Below, one piece after another: positions 8,397 through 17,921 of a stretch of DNA of 64,000 nucleotides. A program made the position numbers and the translations under genes. The notes under the pieces were generated by a model. That model saw only the letters and a list, made by a program, of their open reading frames with translations, had not been told where the DNA came from and did no database searches. The DNA is from Antarctobacter albus (GTDB lineage Bacteria > Pseudomonadota > Alphaproteobacteria > Rhodobacterales > Rhodobacteraceae). The stretch covers positions 124,001-188,000 of the forward strand of contig NZ_FMZI01000009.1 of assembly GCF_900101505.1 (NCBI RefSeq), in the 5' to 3' direction. How positions within the stretch are numbered: the stretch's first letter is position 1; every line of letters starts with the position of its first letter.

Positions 8397-9503
8397 TCAC
8401 ATCACCACGAAATCCGCATGCAGGGCACCGGCGGCCTTGATGCTTTTCAGGATGTCGATCATGTCCCGCGGGCTGACACCCAGGGCGTTGAGGCCGGCGA
8501 TGACCTCCGACAGGTTGGTCCCGGTCGGCACTTCGGCGAGGCCGATGCCGGGGTCTTCCTCGATCAGGGCGCCGGTGCGCGGCACCACAACGGTATCACC
8601 GTCGCTGAAGGGGTTGGGCTGGATCGCAAGCGGCGCTTCCTCGATCCGAAGGGTCAGGTTGCCCTGCGATACCGCCACTCGGGAAATCCGCACATCCGCA
8701 CCCATCACGATGGTGCCCGAACGTTGATCGACAACGACACGCGCACGACGCTGTGGCTCGACCGCCAGGTTCTCGATGGCGACAACGGCCCGCGCCGGAG
8801 ACCGGGCGCCGCTGCGTTGAAGGTCGACCTGGACCGTGCCGGCGTCCAGCATGGTTGCCGCCCGGCGACCGACCGCCCGGTTGATCACGTCCTCGATCCG
8901 CGCGGCGGTGGTGAAATCCGGCTCGCGCAGGGCAAGGCGAAGTGTCGACAATTGCGTGAAATCAAAGGGCACTTCGCGCTCGACACGCGCGCCGGAGGGA
9001 ATGACACCCGCCGTCGGCACACCCTGCACAACGCGGGCCGCCTCGCCTTCGGCCTCGACACCGCCGGCGATGATCGTGCCTTGGGCCACGGCATAGATCT
9101 GACCGTCCGCCGCGTTCAGCGGGGTCATGATCAGCGTCCCGCCCAACAGGCTTTTGGCATCGCCAATCGCGGAAACCGTGATGTCGATCTGGCTGCCGAT
9201 CCGTGCGAAAGGCGGCAGCTTGCCCGTCACTAGAACCGCCGCAACGTTGCGCGGACGGAACTGCTCGCCCGTCACGTTCACGCCCAGCCTTTCCAGGATG
9301 TTGGACATGATCTCTTCGGTAAAGGGCGAGTTGCGCAGCCCGTCGCCCGTGCCGTTCAGGCCCACGACCAGACCATAGCCGACCAGATCGTTCGATCGTA
9401 CGCCGTCGACCTCGACTAGGTCCTTTATCCGGACCGATTGGGACGCCGCCGGAAGGGCACATGAAACAGCAAGCACAAGAGCGGTAAGGAAACGTGTCAA
9501 CAT
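8397..9503 (-). CDS. flgI: Flagellar P-ring protein FlgI
   Basis: The 368-residue product has a Sec signal peptide (about residues 1-21, ending in AAS) followed by the FlgI opening RIKDLVEVDGVRSNDLVGYG and the conserved GLNGTGD. FlgI forms the periplasmic P-ring bushing around the rod. The ATG overlaps the flgL stop by one base (TGATG), indicating coupling. The length agrees with the family. Confidence 0.97.
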   Translation of the reverse strand: MLTRFLTALVLAVSCALPAASQSVRIKDLVEVDGVRSNDLVGYGLVVGLNGTGDGLRNSPFTEEIMSNILERLGVNVTGEQFRPRNVAAVLVTGKLPPFARIGSQIDITVSAIGDAKSLLGGTLIMTPLNAADGQIYAVAQGTIIAGGVEAEGEAARVVQGVPTAGVIPSGARVEREVPFDFTQLSTLRLALREPDFTTAARIEDVINRAVGRRAATMLDAGTVQVDLQRSGARSPARAVVAIENLAVEPQRRARVVVDQRSGTIVMGADVRISRVAVSQGNLTLRIEEAPLAIQPNPFSDGDTVVVPRTGALIEEDPGIGLAEVPTGTNLSEVIAGLNALGVSPRDMIDILKSIKAAGALHADFVVM

Positions 9504-10501
9504 CAGAGGAACTCCGCAAGCGACAGTCGCTGTGACCGCGCGGTGATCGTGTAAAGGCTTTCAAGTTGAGTCCGAATGTTCTCGTAGCGCGACGCGGTGT
9601 AGTACTGGTCAGTCCCGACCAGATCGAGGCGCGCAATATTGGTGGCCGTATGCTCTGCAGAGTTGCGCGCCGTGGTCTCTTCGACGCGCGCCTCGAGCGC
9701 GCCGAGTCCGGCACGCAGTTCGACCACATCCTGCTGCGCGGCCAGCAGGTCCTGTCCGGCGGTTGTCAGCATCTCGATCTGCACGTCCTGTGACAGGCCC
9801 AGCGTGCCATCGGTGGCCAGGGCCGCCATGATCATCGGTTTCAGGACTTCGCGGAACACGGGATCGGTGGCCCGGATATCGAGGTTCGCACTCTCCGTCT
9901 CGCTCAGCTTCAGCGGGGCGAGGCCGGTGTTCGACCCCTGGTAGATGGTGGATTCATAGGTGCCGCCGGCGCCAAAGAAACTGTCCAGCGCTGCCTCGAT
10001 CCCGGCCATGTCGGTCTGACCTGCAAGCGCCGTGCGCGCAGCGTTCAGCACGTCATCGACGCCTTGCACCGCCTCGCGGTCGGTCGCCGTTCCGGAAAAC
10101 AGGAACCGCCCGGCAACCGAGCGGTTCAACCCGTTCAGAACCTGTCCCAATGCGTTTTCCGCATCGTCCGACATCGTGTTCAACAGGGCCGAGTTCGGCG
10201 TCAGCTCGGCGGCGATCAGCGATTGCGACAGGGTCTCGCTGCGATCCTGAATCTCGTCCAGGGCCGTTTGCATCGTTCCGGACAGAAAGGTCGCCTCTGT
10301 CGTATTGACCCTGTATGTGTCCAACCGCGCCAGGGACCGGTCGATGGATTGCAGGCCGGTCAGGTCGCCGTGCAGATGCTGTCCCGCGTCCTTGAAGAAC
10401 CCGGTGGCGACCTCGACTGCCAGTTGATCCATTTCTTGGCGCAGACGTACCTGGTTGGCACGCAGCACCAGCGCGCGCGCCATATCCCCGATAACTTCCA
10501 T
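9503..10501 (-). CDS. flgL: Flagellar hook-filament junction protein FlgL
   Basis: The 332-residue product has flagellin-like coiled N- and C-terminal segments. The C-terminal DQYYTASRYENIRTQLESLY resembles the D0 helix of FlgL, and the middle contains the SGTATDREAV segment typical of hook-associated protein 3. It joins hook and filament together with FlgK. flgK lies 12 nt upstream, and flgI overlaps its stop by one base. Confidence 0.9.
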   Translation of the reverse strand: MEVIGDMARALVLRANQVRLRQEMDQLAVEVATGFFKDAGQHLHGDLTGLQSIDRSLARLDTYRVNTTEATFLSGTMQTALDEIQDRSETLSQSLIAAELTPNSALLNTMSDDAENALGQVLNGLNRSVAGRFLFSGTATDREAVQGVDDVLNAARTALAGQTDMAGIEAALDSFFGAGGTYESTIYQGSNTGLAPLKLSETESANLDIRATDPVFREVLKPMIMAALATDGTLGLSQDVQIEMLTTAGQDLLAAQQDVVELRAGLGALEARVEETTARNSAEHTATNIARLDLVGTDQYYTASRYENIRTQLESLYTITARSQRLSLAEFL

Positions 10502-10513
10502 GTCGGGCCCTCC

Positions 10514-11962
10514 TTAAATGGACATCAACCGCTCAAGCAGGCTGTCGACCGTCGACATGACCTTTGCGTTGGCGGAGTAGTGTTGTTCGATCTGCATCAA
10601 CCGCTGCAGTTCCTGGTCCGTATCCACTCCCTTGGACAGTTCCATCTCGGACAGGGCCGTGTTCTGGATCGACACGAAGGTCCGGGCGTTTTCCGCCCGC
10701 ACCCGCTCTCCCACTGCGGAGGAGGCAAATTCCGAGATGTGGTCCGCAAAGCTGCGCGCGATGGCAGTCAGACCGCCGGAGGCCGGGACAGTCGAGGCGC
10801 TCAGAGCCTCCGAAACCTCCTGCAGCAGGTGGGCATCGCCCACGTCGCCCTGCGTGGCTGCGCCAAGCCCGTCCCGCAGGCGCCATGCCCCACCGCTGTC
10901 GGGTGCGACGAGGGCGTTGATCTCGATCCGGCCGGCAATACCGGTTTCATCCGCGGCCACGAAGGCACTGCCACCATCGGTGAACAGTCCCGGATCGGTC
11001 GCCGCCAGCGTCGTGTCCGGCCCGCCGGGACCAAGCCGTTCGATCAGGTCGCGGGCGATCCCGTCCAGTTGCGCTTGGCGTTCGACCGCGTCCACGTCGC
11101 GGATCTCGAACTGGGCGGCAAGGCTGCCACCGGCGAACATGCTCATGCCCTGGGTATCGACGGGAACGCCGTTCAGCGTCAGGCCCGACAAGTCGCCGTT
11201 GGCGAAGGTCATGCCCGGTCCGATGGCATGGTTCGGTTCGAACCCCACCTCGAACGGGCGCCCATCCAGCAGGACGGCGCCACCCCGGGTAAAGACCGCG
11301 ATGTCACCTTTTTCCCTTTCAACCACCCGCAAGGGCACGATTTCGGCGATGCTGTCGAGCACCCTTTGCCGTTCGTCATAGAAACTCGTCGGGTCGGTCC
11401 CGGTCGAGCCGGCCCGGACAATGTTGTCGTTCAGTGAATCCAGCCGCGAGAGAGCGGAATTCAGGGTTTCGACCTGTGCCGCGATCCGGTCATCGGCTGT
11501 CTGCCGGGCGGACTGGACCTCATCGCTGAGGCCGTTCAGCGCCCGCGCCAGCGAATCCGCCGTGTTTGCCACCAGTTCCAGCCGTTGTGTCGAGGCCGGG
11601 TTGGACGAGGCTGTCAGCAACGCGTTCTCGAAGGCGTTCACGCGGTCGGTCAGCGATCCCGGCGTGCCGGAATCGCCCACCAGGTCCTCGATCCGGCTGG
11701 CGAATTCGAACCCGGCCGTCGCATGGGCGAGGGTTGCGTCCGACATCATCCGGTCCCCGGTGAGGACCGGATCGGAATGACGCACCGTTCCGGTGATACG
11801 TACGCCGCCGGTGGTGCCGACGGCGCCGGGTGCAAGGCCCAGTGTCCGCCGGCCGTACCCCTCGGTGGTGGCGTTTGAGATATTCGTCGACACCAGGCCC
11901 GCGGCCCGGGAATTGGCCTTGAGCCCGCTGAAGGCATTGTACAGCGCACCGGAAAGAGACAT
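10514..11962 (-). CDS. flgK: Flagellar hook-associated protein FlgK
   Basis: The 482-residue product begins with the rod/hook family N-terminus (ALYNAFSGLKANSRAAGLVS and NISNATTEGYGRR) and ends with the matching C-terminal helix (DQELQRLMQIEQHYSANAKV). FlgK is the first hook-filament junction protein. It follows flgE after 34 nt and precedes flgL after 12 nt. At 482 residues it is a short to normal version for alphaproteobacteria. Confidence 0.95.
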   Translation of the reverse strand: MSLSGALYNAFSGLKANSRAAGLVSTNISNATTEGYGRRTLGLAPGAVGTTGGVRITGTVRHSDPVLTGDRMMSDATLAHATAGFEFASRIEDLVGDSGTPGSLTDRVNAFENALLTASSNPASTQRLELVANTADSLARALNGLSDEVQSARQTADDRIAAQVETLNSALSRLDSLNDNIVRAGSTGTDPTSFYDERQRVLDSIAEIVPLRVVEREKGDIAVFTRGGAVLLDGRPFEVGFEPNHAIGPGMTFANGDLSGLTLNGVPVDTQGMSMFAGGSLAAQFEIRDVDAVERQAQLDGIARDLIERLGPGGPDTTLAATDPGLFTDGGSAFVAADETGIAGRIEINALVAPDSGGAWRLRDGLGAATQGDVGDAHLLQEVSEALSASTVPASGGLTAIARSFADHISEFASSAVGERVRAENARTFVSIQNTALSEMELSKGVDTDQELQRLMQIEQHYSANAKVMSTVDSLLERLMSI

Positions 11963-11996
11963 CTAGCGACCCCCTGAAAAGCTGACGGATGAACCG

Positions 11997-13301
11997 TCAG
12001 CGCTTGATGTTGGTGGTTTCCTGCAGCATCTCGTCGACGGTCTGGATGACCTTGGCGTTCGACGAATAGGCCCGCTGGGTCTGGATCATCGCCGTCAGTT
12101 CGTTGGCCACGTCGGTCGAGCTTTCCTCGCGCGCGAAGGGCACGACGTCACCGACCGGCCCGTCTCCTGCATCCCAGAGGAAGAAACTGCCGCTTTCCGG
12201 CGAGGGCATGTAGATCTGCTTGTCCATCGAGATCAGCCCGTTGGGGTTCGGCACGTCGACCAGGGGCACCTGGTAGATCACGCGCGAGGCGCCGGTATCG
12301 AACAGCGCGTGGACAAAACCGTTCTCGTCGATCTCGACCGTGGTCATGGACCCGGCGGCGGACCCGTCCTTGGAGATGTTGAGCGCCTTGAAACTGTCGC
12401 CGACCTGGGTCAGCCCGCCGCTGGTGCCGGGCGCGCCGATGGTGATTTCGACCGGGCCACCATTGGTGGTGACGATGATCGTGCCATCGGTGGCATTGTA
12501 GGTGCCGCCCGTCGTGGTTGTCACCGTGGACAGCGTGCCGCCGTCTGCCGCGCCGGTGTTGAAGGTCACGGTATATTCGCCAACCGGGTTGCCGCCTGCA
12601 GAGGTGGCAGAATCGACGATGGTCATCGTCCATTCGTTCGACGAACCCGTGGCAGGGATCGTCGGCGTGAATGTCACCGTCAGGGTTTCGGACCGGCCCA
12701 GGTTGTCGATGTATTCGATCGGCAGGACTTCGGGTGCGCCGGTGGCATCGAAATCGGTCGCCGATGCCGCCAGGTTCGCGCCGAGCGTGATGGCCGTCGT
12801 CGGTTCCGAGGTGACCTGATTGCGGTTGATCCGCACGGGTTCCAGGCTTTCCGCCGTGTCGCGTGCGTAGGAGGCCAACGACCCATCGGAATTGGCCGGC
12901 CAGCCCATCAGCAGCAGTCCCGATTCAGTCCGCAGGTAGCCATCCGCGTCGACCCGGAAGGACCCCGTGGTGGTCAGGAACATCTGCGGATCGCCGGTTG
13001 CCGCGAATTCCGTCGCCTCGGCGACGGGGATGAACCCGTTGCCGCGCACGGCGATATCGGTTGCGTTGCTCGTGCCCACCAACGCGCCGCTCTGGTCGAT
13101 GATCCGCGTGGTGGTGGTGCGCACGCCGCCGGCGGTATAGCCGGACCCGTTCGACGCGATCACCATCGAGGAGAAATCCGTCTCGACCCGTTTGTACCCC
13201 TTGGTCGCGGAGTTCGCGATGTTGTCGGAAATGGTTCCCAGCCGCGTCGCATTGGCCGCGAGACCCGCAACACCTGCATTGAGGGAAGAGGAGATTGTCA
13301 T
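11997..13301 (-). CDS. flgE: Flagellar hook protein FlgE
   Basis: The 434-residue product has the N-terminal motif NIANSATKGYKRVETDFSS and the C-terminal TQRAYSSNAKVIQTVDEML shared by rod, hook and hook-associated proteins. The middle is Thr/Gly-rich and beta-structured, as in hook D1/D2 domains. FlgE polymerises into the hook that links rod and filament. A CtrA-like site lies about 56-70 nt before the ATG, so flgE may head a transcription unit running through flgK, flgL and flgI. Confidence 0.94.
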   Translation of the reverse strand: MTISSSLNAGVAGLAANATRLGTISDNIANSATKGYKRVETDFSSMVIASNGSGYTAGGVRTTTTRIIDQSGALVGTSNATDIAVRGNGFIPVAEATEFAATGDPQMFLTTTGSFRVDADGYLRTESGLLLMGWPANSDGSLASYARDTAESLEPVRINRNQVTSEPTTAITLGANLAASATDFDATGAPEVLPIEYIDNLGRSETLTVTFTPTIPATGSSNEWTMTIVDSATSAGGNPVGEYTVTFNTGAADGGTLSTVTTTTGGTYNATDGTIIVTTNGGPVEITIGAPGTSGGLTQVGDSFKALNISKDGSAAGSMTTVEIDENGFVHALFDTGASRVIYQVPLVDVPNPNGLISMDKQIYMPSPESGSFFLWDAGDGPVGDVVPFAREESSTDVANELTAMIQTQRAYSSNAKVIQTVDEMLQETTNIKR

Positions 13302-13356
13302 GGACTAGCCTTTCTGCTGTCGCTCCGAATTCACGACAACAGATAAAGGCGTGGGT

Positions 13357-13371
13357 TTAACGCGGGCCTAA
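13357..13371 (-). promoter_or_regulatory. CtrA-like site upstream of flgE
   Basis: The sequence TTAA-N7-CTAA differs by one base from the CtrA consensus TTAA-N7-TTAA and lies 56-70 nt upstream of the flgE start. CtrA is a known activator of motility genes in roseobacters. Short AT motifs can occur by chance, so this is a candidate only. Confidence 0.45.
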
Positions 13372-13396
13372 CAGGTAAAATCCCACGAAAACTGAG

Positions 13397-14227
13397 TCAG
13401 TTCCTGCGCAGAAAGACAACCTCGATCCGGCTGTTGCGCGGGTCCAGCAGGTTGGAGGTGCTGGGTTCCCGGTCCGCATAGGCCGTCAGGCGCTGCACCC
13501 GCGCTTCCTCCAGCCCACGGGCTATGACCAGTTCGCGAAAGACTTCTGCCCGGTCGCGCGATATCTGCCAGGCCGGGTTCTCGGCCAGGACAACCGGGTA
13601 GCTGGTCGTATGCGTCTCGATCGCAACCGGGTTGGACACGACATCGGATGCCCGGGCCAGGACCAACGCCAGATCCTTCAGCAGCTGTGTCGGCCGCGCC
13701 TCGTCATCGAAAAGCCGGGCCTGCGCGGTCTCGAAGAACTCGATCACCAGGCCTTCGTCCGTCACCTCGGTGACGATGTGTTCCAGCAGCTCGTCGGCAA
13801 CCATGCTTTCGCCGCCGCGGCCGATCAACAGCTCTTCGACCTTCTTGAATTCGGCGGTTTCCGGTCCTTCGGACACCTTGCTGTCCAGACCCGGGTCACG
13901 GCTGCTCTCGGCTTGCGGTCGCAGGCTCGTGGCCCCGGTTCCGACCCTAGGCAACGTGTTTTCCGCAAAGACGGACTCTCCGCCCAATGCGCCGCTGCCG
14001 CCACCCGAAACCCGGGCCACCGCGATCGTCGGACTGAAATAGTCCGCGATCCCCTTGCGTTGTTTTTCCGTTGTCGCGTTCAACAGCCACATCAACATGA
14101 AAAAGGCCATCATCGCGGTCACGAAGTCGGCATAGGCCACCTTCCAGGCACCGCCATGATGCCCTTCGCCCGCAATCACCTTTTTGCGTTTGATGATGAC
14201 TGGCGCGACATTGCTGTCGCCACTCAT
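13397..14227 (-). CDS. motB: Flagellar motor stator protein MotB
   Basis: The product has about 276 residues from MSGDSNVAP. It has one N-terminal membrane helix with the proton-carrying Asp (YADFVTAMMAFFMLMWLLN), a plug/linker region and a C-terminal OmpA-like peptidoglycan-binding domain (IETHTTSYP, WQISRDRAEVF). MotB anchors the stator to the cell wall. An ATG one codon earlier (14230) is equally usable; an AGG-rich site precedes both. The longer frame to 14281 lacks a ribosome-binding site. It heads the leftward flagellar run. Confidence 0.93.
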   Translation of the reverse strand: MSGDSNVAPVIIKRKKVIAGEGHHGGAWKVAYADFVTAMMAFFMLMWLLNATTEKQRKGIADYFSPTIAVARVSGGGSGALGGESVFAENTLPRVGTGATSLRPQAESSRDPGLDSKVSEGPETAEFKKVEELLIGRGGESMVADELLEHIVTEVTDEGLVIEFFETAQARLFDDEARPTQLLKDLALVLARASDVVSNPVAIETHTTSYPVVLAENPAWQISRDRAEVFRELVIARGLEEARVQRLTAYADREPSTSNLLDPRNSRIEVVFLRRN

Positions 14228-14274
14228 CATTCCCACCTTTCTCTCACCTGGGTACAGGTTTAGAGGCGGGCGGC

Positions 14275-14289
14275 TTACCACTCGATTAA
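14275..14289 (-). promoter_or_regulatory. CtrA-like site upstream of motB
   Basis: The sequence TTAC-N7-TTAA on the + strand (TTAA-N7-GTAA on the motB strand) has one mismatch to the CtrA consensus. It lies about 48-62 nt upstream of the motB start, a plausible promoter position. A second one-mismatch site precedes flgE in the same cluster. Confidence 0.45.
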
Positions 14290-14460
14290 CGTTTCAAAAT
14301 GTACCGTTAAAGCGCAGCGCACGCACATCTTGTGGACAAGACGGCAAGGGCGTGCCGATTTTCCCACAATATGGCCCTGGCCGCCGCCTTCGAATAGACA
14401 GGGCCAGACGAACACATTAGCAAGGGTCGGGAAACAGTGTTGGCAACGAGGTGGGGGACC

Positions 14461-16608
14461 ATGCCGGGTTTTCACAACGGAAAATCGGGCCTCGTACGGC
14501 GCGTCGCGCTTGCGGGCACCATTCTGTCCGCGCTCGGCGGCGCCGTCCGGGCAGAGGAGGGTGTGAACAGCCTTCCGTTCAACCTGTACGGCTCTCCCGG
14601 CCTGGTTGACATGCCCACCGCACAGGTGCCGCCAGACGCGACCCTTGCCGGGACCTATGCGCATTTCGGCGGCACATCGCGGACCACGCTCTATTTCCAG
14701 ATCCTCCCGCGGTTGTCCGGCACCTTCCGCTATTCCGCGATCGAGAACTTCACCGCCAATAATGGCACGCTCTTCGACCGCAGCTTTGACCTCCGCTACC
14801 AGCTCCTGACCGAAACCGAACGCCGCCCCTCGGTGGTCGTCGGCATCCAGGACTTCATCGGGACGGGCATCTACTCGGGCGAATACCTGGTCGCGTCGAA
14901 AACGGTGTATCCCGGCTTGACGCTGACCGGCGGTCTTGGCTGGGGGCGCTACGGGTCCTACCAGCCCTTTGGCAACATGGGCACGCGGCCGGGCAAGATC
15001 ACCAACCAGGGTGGCCTGCCCGAGATCGACCGTTTTTTCCGTGGCGACGTGGCCGCCTTTGGCGGGGTCTCCTACTCGCCCAACGACCGCTACACCTTCA
15101 AGGTGGAATACTCCTCTGACGACTATGTCGACGAGGTTCAGCGCGGCACATCGAAGAAATCCAGCCCCTGGAACTTCGGTGTCGACTACCGGTTCAAGAA
15201 TGGTGGGCAGCTTTCGCTATACCACGTCCTGGGCACGGAAATCGGCGCGCAGTTCACCTTTGTCACCAACCCCAAGACCCTGGGCGTGCCCGGCGGGACA
15301 GAGCCATCGGGCCTTCCGGTCGCGCCCCGCGCGCCCGGATCGGCTGCGGACCTTGGCTGGACGCTGGACTCCCAGCGCTCGGCTTCCGTCACGGCTTCGC
15401 TCAAGAACCTCGCCGCCAAGGAAGGGTTGGAGGTCGAGGGCATCGACCTGCAAAGCAACCGTGTCACCGTTCGTCTGGTGAATCCCAAATACGGCGCCCC
15501 GTCACAGGCCTTTGGCAGACTGGCCCGGGTCATGACCCGAGTCATGCCGGCCTCGGTCGAGGTGTTCGAGATCGTGCCCGTGGTCAACGGCATGGCGATG
15601 TCCGCCGTCACCTTCCGCCGGTCCGACCTCGAGCGGCTGGAACATGATGCCGCCAACGAGATGCTGGCCCGGACCAACTTCGGCGACGGCTTTGGCAAGG
15701 CGCCACCGCCGGATGACGGCATCTACCCGAAATTCACCTGGGCCATTTCACCGTTCGTGCAGCTCTCGGTCTTTGACCCGGACAACCCTGTGCGCTTCGA
15801 CGCGGGTCTGCGCGCCTCGGCGGAATACGAAATCACGCCGAACCTGATTGCCAGCGGGTCGATCACCAAGAAGCTCACCGGCAACCTCGACAAGGTGAAA
15901 CGCCTCGACAAGTCGAACCTGCCGCGCGTGCGCACCGACCACGCCCGCTACTCGGAAGAAGGCGATCCGGCGATCGAGTACCTGCAGCTGGCGCACTACG
16001 GACGCCCGGCCAAGAATGTCTATTCCCGCGTGACGCTGGGCTACCTTGAACAGATGTACGCCGGTGCCTCGGCCGAACTGTTGTGGAAACCGGTCAACAG
16101 CCGTCTCGCACTGGGGGCAGAGCTGAACTACATCCAGCGCCGTGACTTCGACCAGCTCTTTGGCCTGCAGTCCATGACGACGACGGACCCGGTGACAGGC
16201 GTCAAGCGCGAGATCCCCAACGTCAACGGCCATGTCTCGGCCTACTATGCCTTCGGCAACGGGTTCCACGGACAGCTTGACGTGGGCCGTTACCTGGCAG
16301 GCGACTATGGCGCGACGGTCGCTCTGGACCGCGAGTTCGCGAATGGCTGGCGCGTGGGTGCCTATGCCACCTTTACCGATGCCTCCTTCGAGGACTTCGG
16401 CGAAGGTTCGTTCGACAAAGGCATCCGTTTCACCATGCCGCTGGCCACCTTCTTCGGCCAACCGTCGCGGCGCCGGAACGATGTCCTGATCCAGTCGCTG
16501 TCGCGGGACGGTGGCGCGCGTCTGAACGTCAACGGGCGTCTCTACGAACAGGTCCGCGACTACCACAAACCGGACGCTGTCAATTCTTGGGGAAGGTTCT
16601 GGCGATGA
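14461..16608 (+). CDS. yjbH: YjbH-family exopolysaccharide outer-membrane protein
   Basis: The 715-residue product has a signal peptide (about residues 1-31, ending AVRA) followed by FNLYGSPGLVDMPTA, the typical YjbH/WbfB opening, and many alternating aromatic beta strands that suggest an outer-membrane barrel. In enterobacteria the yjbEFGH operon contributes to exopolysaccharide production. The ATG at 14461 was chosen over an upstream TTG because GAGGTGGGGG precedes it. Its stop overlaps the start of the YjbF-type lipoprotein gene (ATGA). No yjbE or yjbG homologue is seen next to it. Confidence 0.85.
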   Translation: MPGFHNGKSGLVRRVALAGTILSALGGAVRAEEGVNSLPFNLYGSPGLVDMPTAQVPPDATLAGTYAHFGGTSRTTLYFQILPRLSGTFRYSAIENFTANNGTLFDRSFDLRYQLLTETERRPSVVVGIQDFIGTGIYSGEYLVASKTVYPGLTLTGGLGWGRYGSYQPFGNMGTRPGKITNQGGLPEIDRFFRGDVAAFGGVSYSPNDRYTFKVEYSSDDYVDEVQRGTSKKSSPWNFGVDYRFKNGGQLSLYHVLGTEIGAQFTFVTNPKTLGVPGGTEPSGLPVAPRAPGSAADLGWTLDSQRSASVTASLKNLAAKEGLEVEGIDLQSNRVTVRLVNPKYGAPSQAFGRLARVMTRVMPASVEVFEIVPVVNGMAMSAVTFRRSDLERLEHDAANEMLARTNFGDGFGKAPPPDDGIYPKFTWAISPFVQLSVFDPDNPVRFDAGLRASAEYEITPNLIASGSITKKLTGNLDKVKRLDKSNLPRVRTDHARYSEEGDPAIEYLQLAHYGRPAKNVYSRVTLGYLEQMYAGASAELLWKPVNSRLALGAELNYIQRRDFDQLFGLQSMTTTDPVTGVKREIPNVNGHVSAYYAFGNGFHGQLDVGRYLAGDYGATVALDREFANGWRVGAYATFTDASFEDFGEGSFDKGIRFTMPLATFFGQPSRRRNDVLIQSLSRDGGARLNVNGRLYEQVRDYHKPDAVNSWGRFWR

Positions 16609-17288
16609 CCCGGCGCAGCATTACACGCATCGGCCTGGCCCTGACGGCGGCCCTGGCCCTGGTTTCCTGCGGCAACGCGAACAAGGACACGGCAGCTATT
16701 CTCAAGCAGTTGCCCAAGGCGATCTTTTCAAAGAAGGAAGCGCCGAAGCCGCTGACACCGCAGCAGATCGCCAAGGCACTGGGGGCCACAACGGATTCCG
16801 TCTACCTGTTCGAACTGGAAAGCCGTGACAAGGTTCAGGTTCTTCTGCAGAACATCCAGCGCAATGGTCCCTACCAGACCTACGGCAACCCGGCCCGCCA
16901 GGTGATCGTCCTGCGCGATGGCATGATCACCTCGACCCGTGGCCTGGGCGGCGACCTGATGTCCTCGGAAGAGGACCAGTTGCTTTCCTACGTCAAGGCA
17001 CGCCGTGAAGGCCGGGTCAGCTATGACCAGCGTTTCCTCACGCCCGAGGACGTGACCGAGGTACATCGCTACACCTGCTACCTGACGACAGGTGGCACCG
17101 TGCCCGTGGCAGCCGGGCTCGTCCGCGCCAGCGGGCAGCTTGTGACCGCCAAGTGTACCGCCGCCGACGGCATGTCGCGCGATTTCACCAATGCCTACGT
17201 TGTCGGTTCTGATGGTTACATCTACAGCGGCAAGCACTGGCTGGGCAGCTATATCGGCTATGTGAACTCGCAGGTTCTGCGCCGCTGA
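16605..17288 (+). CDS. yjbF: YjbF/GfcB-family lipoprotein, polysaccharide-associated
   Basis: The product has 227 residues with a lipoprotein signal peptide and a lipobox LVSC at about residue 20. The body is beta-rich (IVLRDGMITSTRGLGGDLMS is characteristic of YjbF/GfcB proteins), with a conserved Cys pair. It is probably anchored in the outer membrane and works with YjbH. The start overlaps the yjbH stop by 4 nt, so the two are coupled. The next gene converges on it with only 3 nt between stops. Confidence 0.85.
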   Translation: MTRRSITRIGLALTAALALVSCGNANKDTAAILKQLPKAIFSKKEAPKPLTPQQIAKALGATTDSVYLFELESRDKVQVLLQNIQRNGPYQTYGNPARQVIVLRDGMITSTRGLGGDLMSSEEDQLLSYVKARREGRVSYDQRFLTPEDVTEVHRYTCYLTTGGTVPVAAGLVRASGQLVTAKCTAADGMSRDFTNAYVVGSDGYIYSGKHWLGSYIGYVNSQVLRR

Positions 17289-17291
17289 TCC

Positions 17292-17921
17292 TCAGCGGCG
17301 CCGGTGCATGGACACCCGCCGGAACACCGTCGCCCACATCAGCCGTTGATCCGTGCAGGGATTACGCCGCGCCGCGTACAGGCGATCCAGGCGCGCCTTG
17401 CGCGGGATGCAGCGGCGACAATAGACCTCTTCGGTTTCTTCCGCACTCTCGGTCCGCGCCAGAAGACGCTCCTCTGTCTTGTGATAGGCCATCGACGCCA
17501 TCCCCGTGATCCCGGGCCGTTCCTTCAGCACCTCTGCATAGATCTCGGGGTATTTCTCGACGTAACGGCGCAGCGGCGCGCGGGGGCCGACAAAGCCCAT
17601 GTCTCCTCTCAGGATATTCCAGAGCTGCGGGAGTTCATCCAGCCGTTTGCGCCGCAACCAGGCACCTGTCGGCGTGATGCGGCCGGACTTGGACGGACCG
17701 GTGACGCCGGCATCGGCCGGGTCATTCTTCATCGTCCGGAACTTCCACAGCAAGAAGGACCGCGTCGGGCTTTTCATCCGTTCGGAGCGATAGATGATTG
17801 GCCAGCCATCGTTGCGCCAGACCACGACCGCCACGTAAAGAATGAGTGGTGAGAGCAGCACCGTCATCCCGATTGCATAAAGGAAATCAAGCGTATGCAG
17901 CAGGGGCCGCCGCGTCCTCAT
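17292..17921 (-). CDS. Undecaprenyl-phosphate sugar phosphotransferase (monotopic, PglC/WcaJ-like)
   Basis: The 209-residue product has one N-terminal hydrophobic segment (about residues 12-34) and the bacterial sugar transferase core: WKFRTM, the catalytic Asp-Glu in DELPQLWNILRGDMGFVGPR and RPGITGMASM. Such enzymes move a sugar-phosphate onto the lipid carrier to start a polysaccharide repeat unit at the inner membrane. The short form without extra membrane helices is of the PglC type. Its start overlaps the upstream epimerase gene by 4 nt. Confidence 0.88.
   Translation of the reverse strand: MRTRRPLLHTLDFLYAIGMTVLLSPLILYVAVVVWRNDGWPIIYRSERMKSPTRSFLLWKFRTMKNDPADAGVTGPSKSGRITPTGAWLRRKRLDELPQLWNILRGDMGFVGPRAPLRRYVEKYPEIYAEVLKERPGITGMASMAYHKTEERLLARTESAEETEEVYCRRCIPRKARLDRLYAARRNPCTDQRLMWATVFRRVSMHRRR

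Noticed and set aside
10064-11437. Rightward frame of 457 codons antisense to flgL and flgK
   Set aside because: Composition and lack of motifs mark it as a shadow of the flagellar genes.
14328-14341. TCTTGT-GG-ACAAGA inverted repeat, containing a DnaA-box-like TGTGGACAA, between motB and yjbH
   Set aside because: A single short element without neighbouring boxes or AT-rich DNA, far from the origin context; kept only as a note for possible yjbH regulation.
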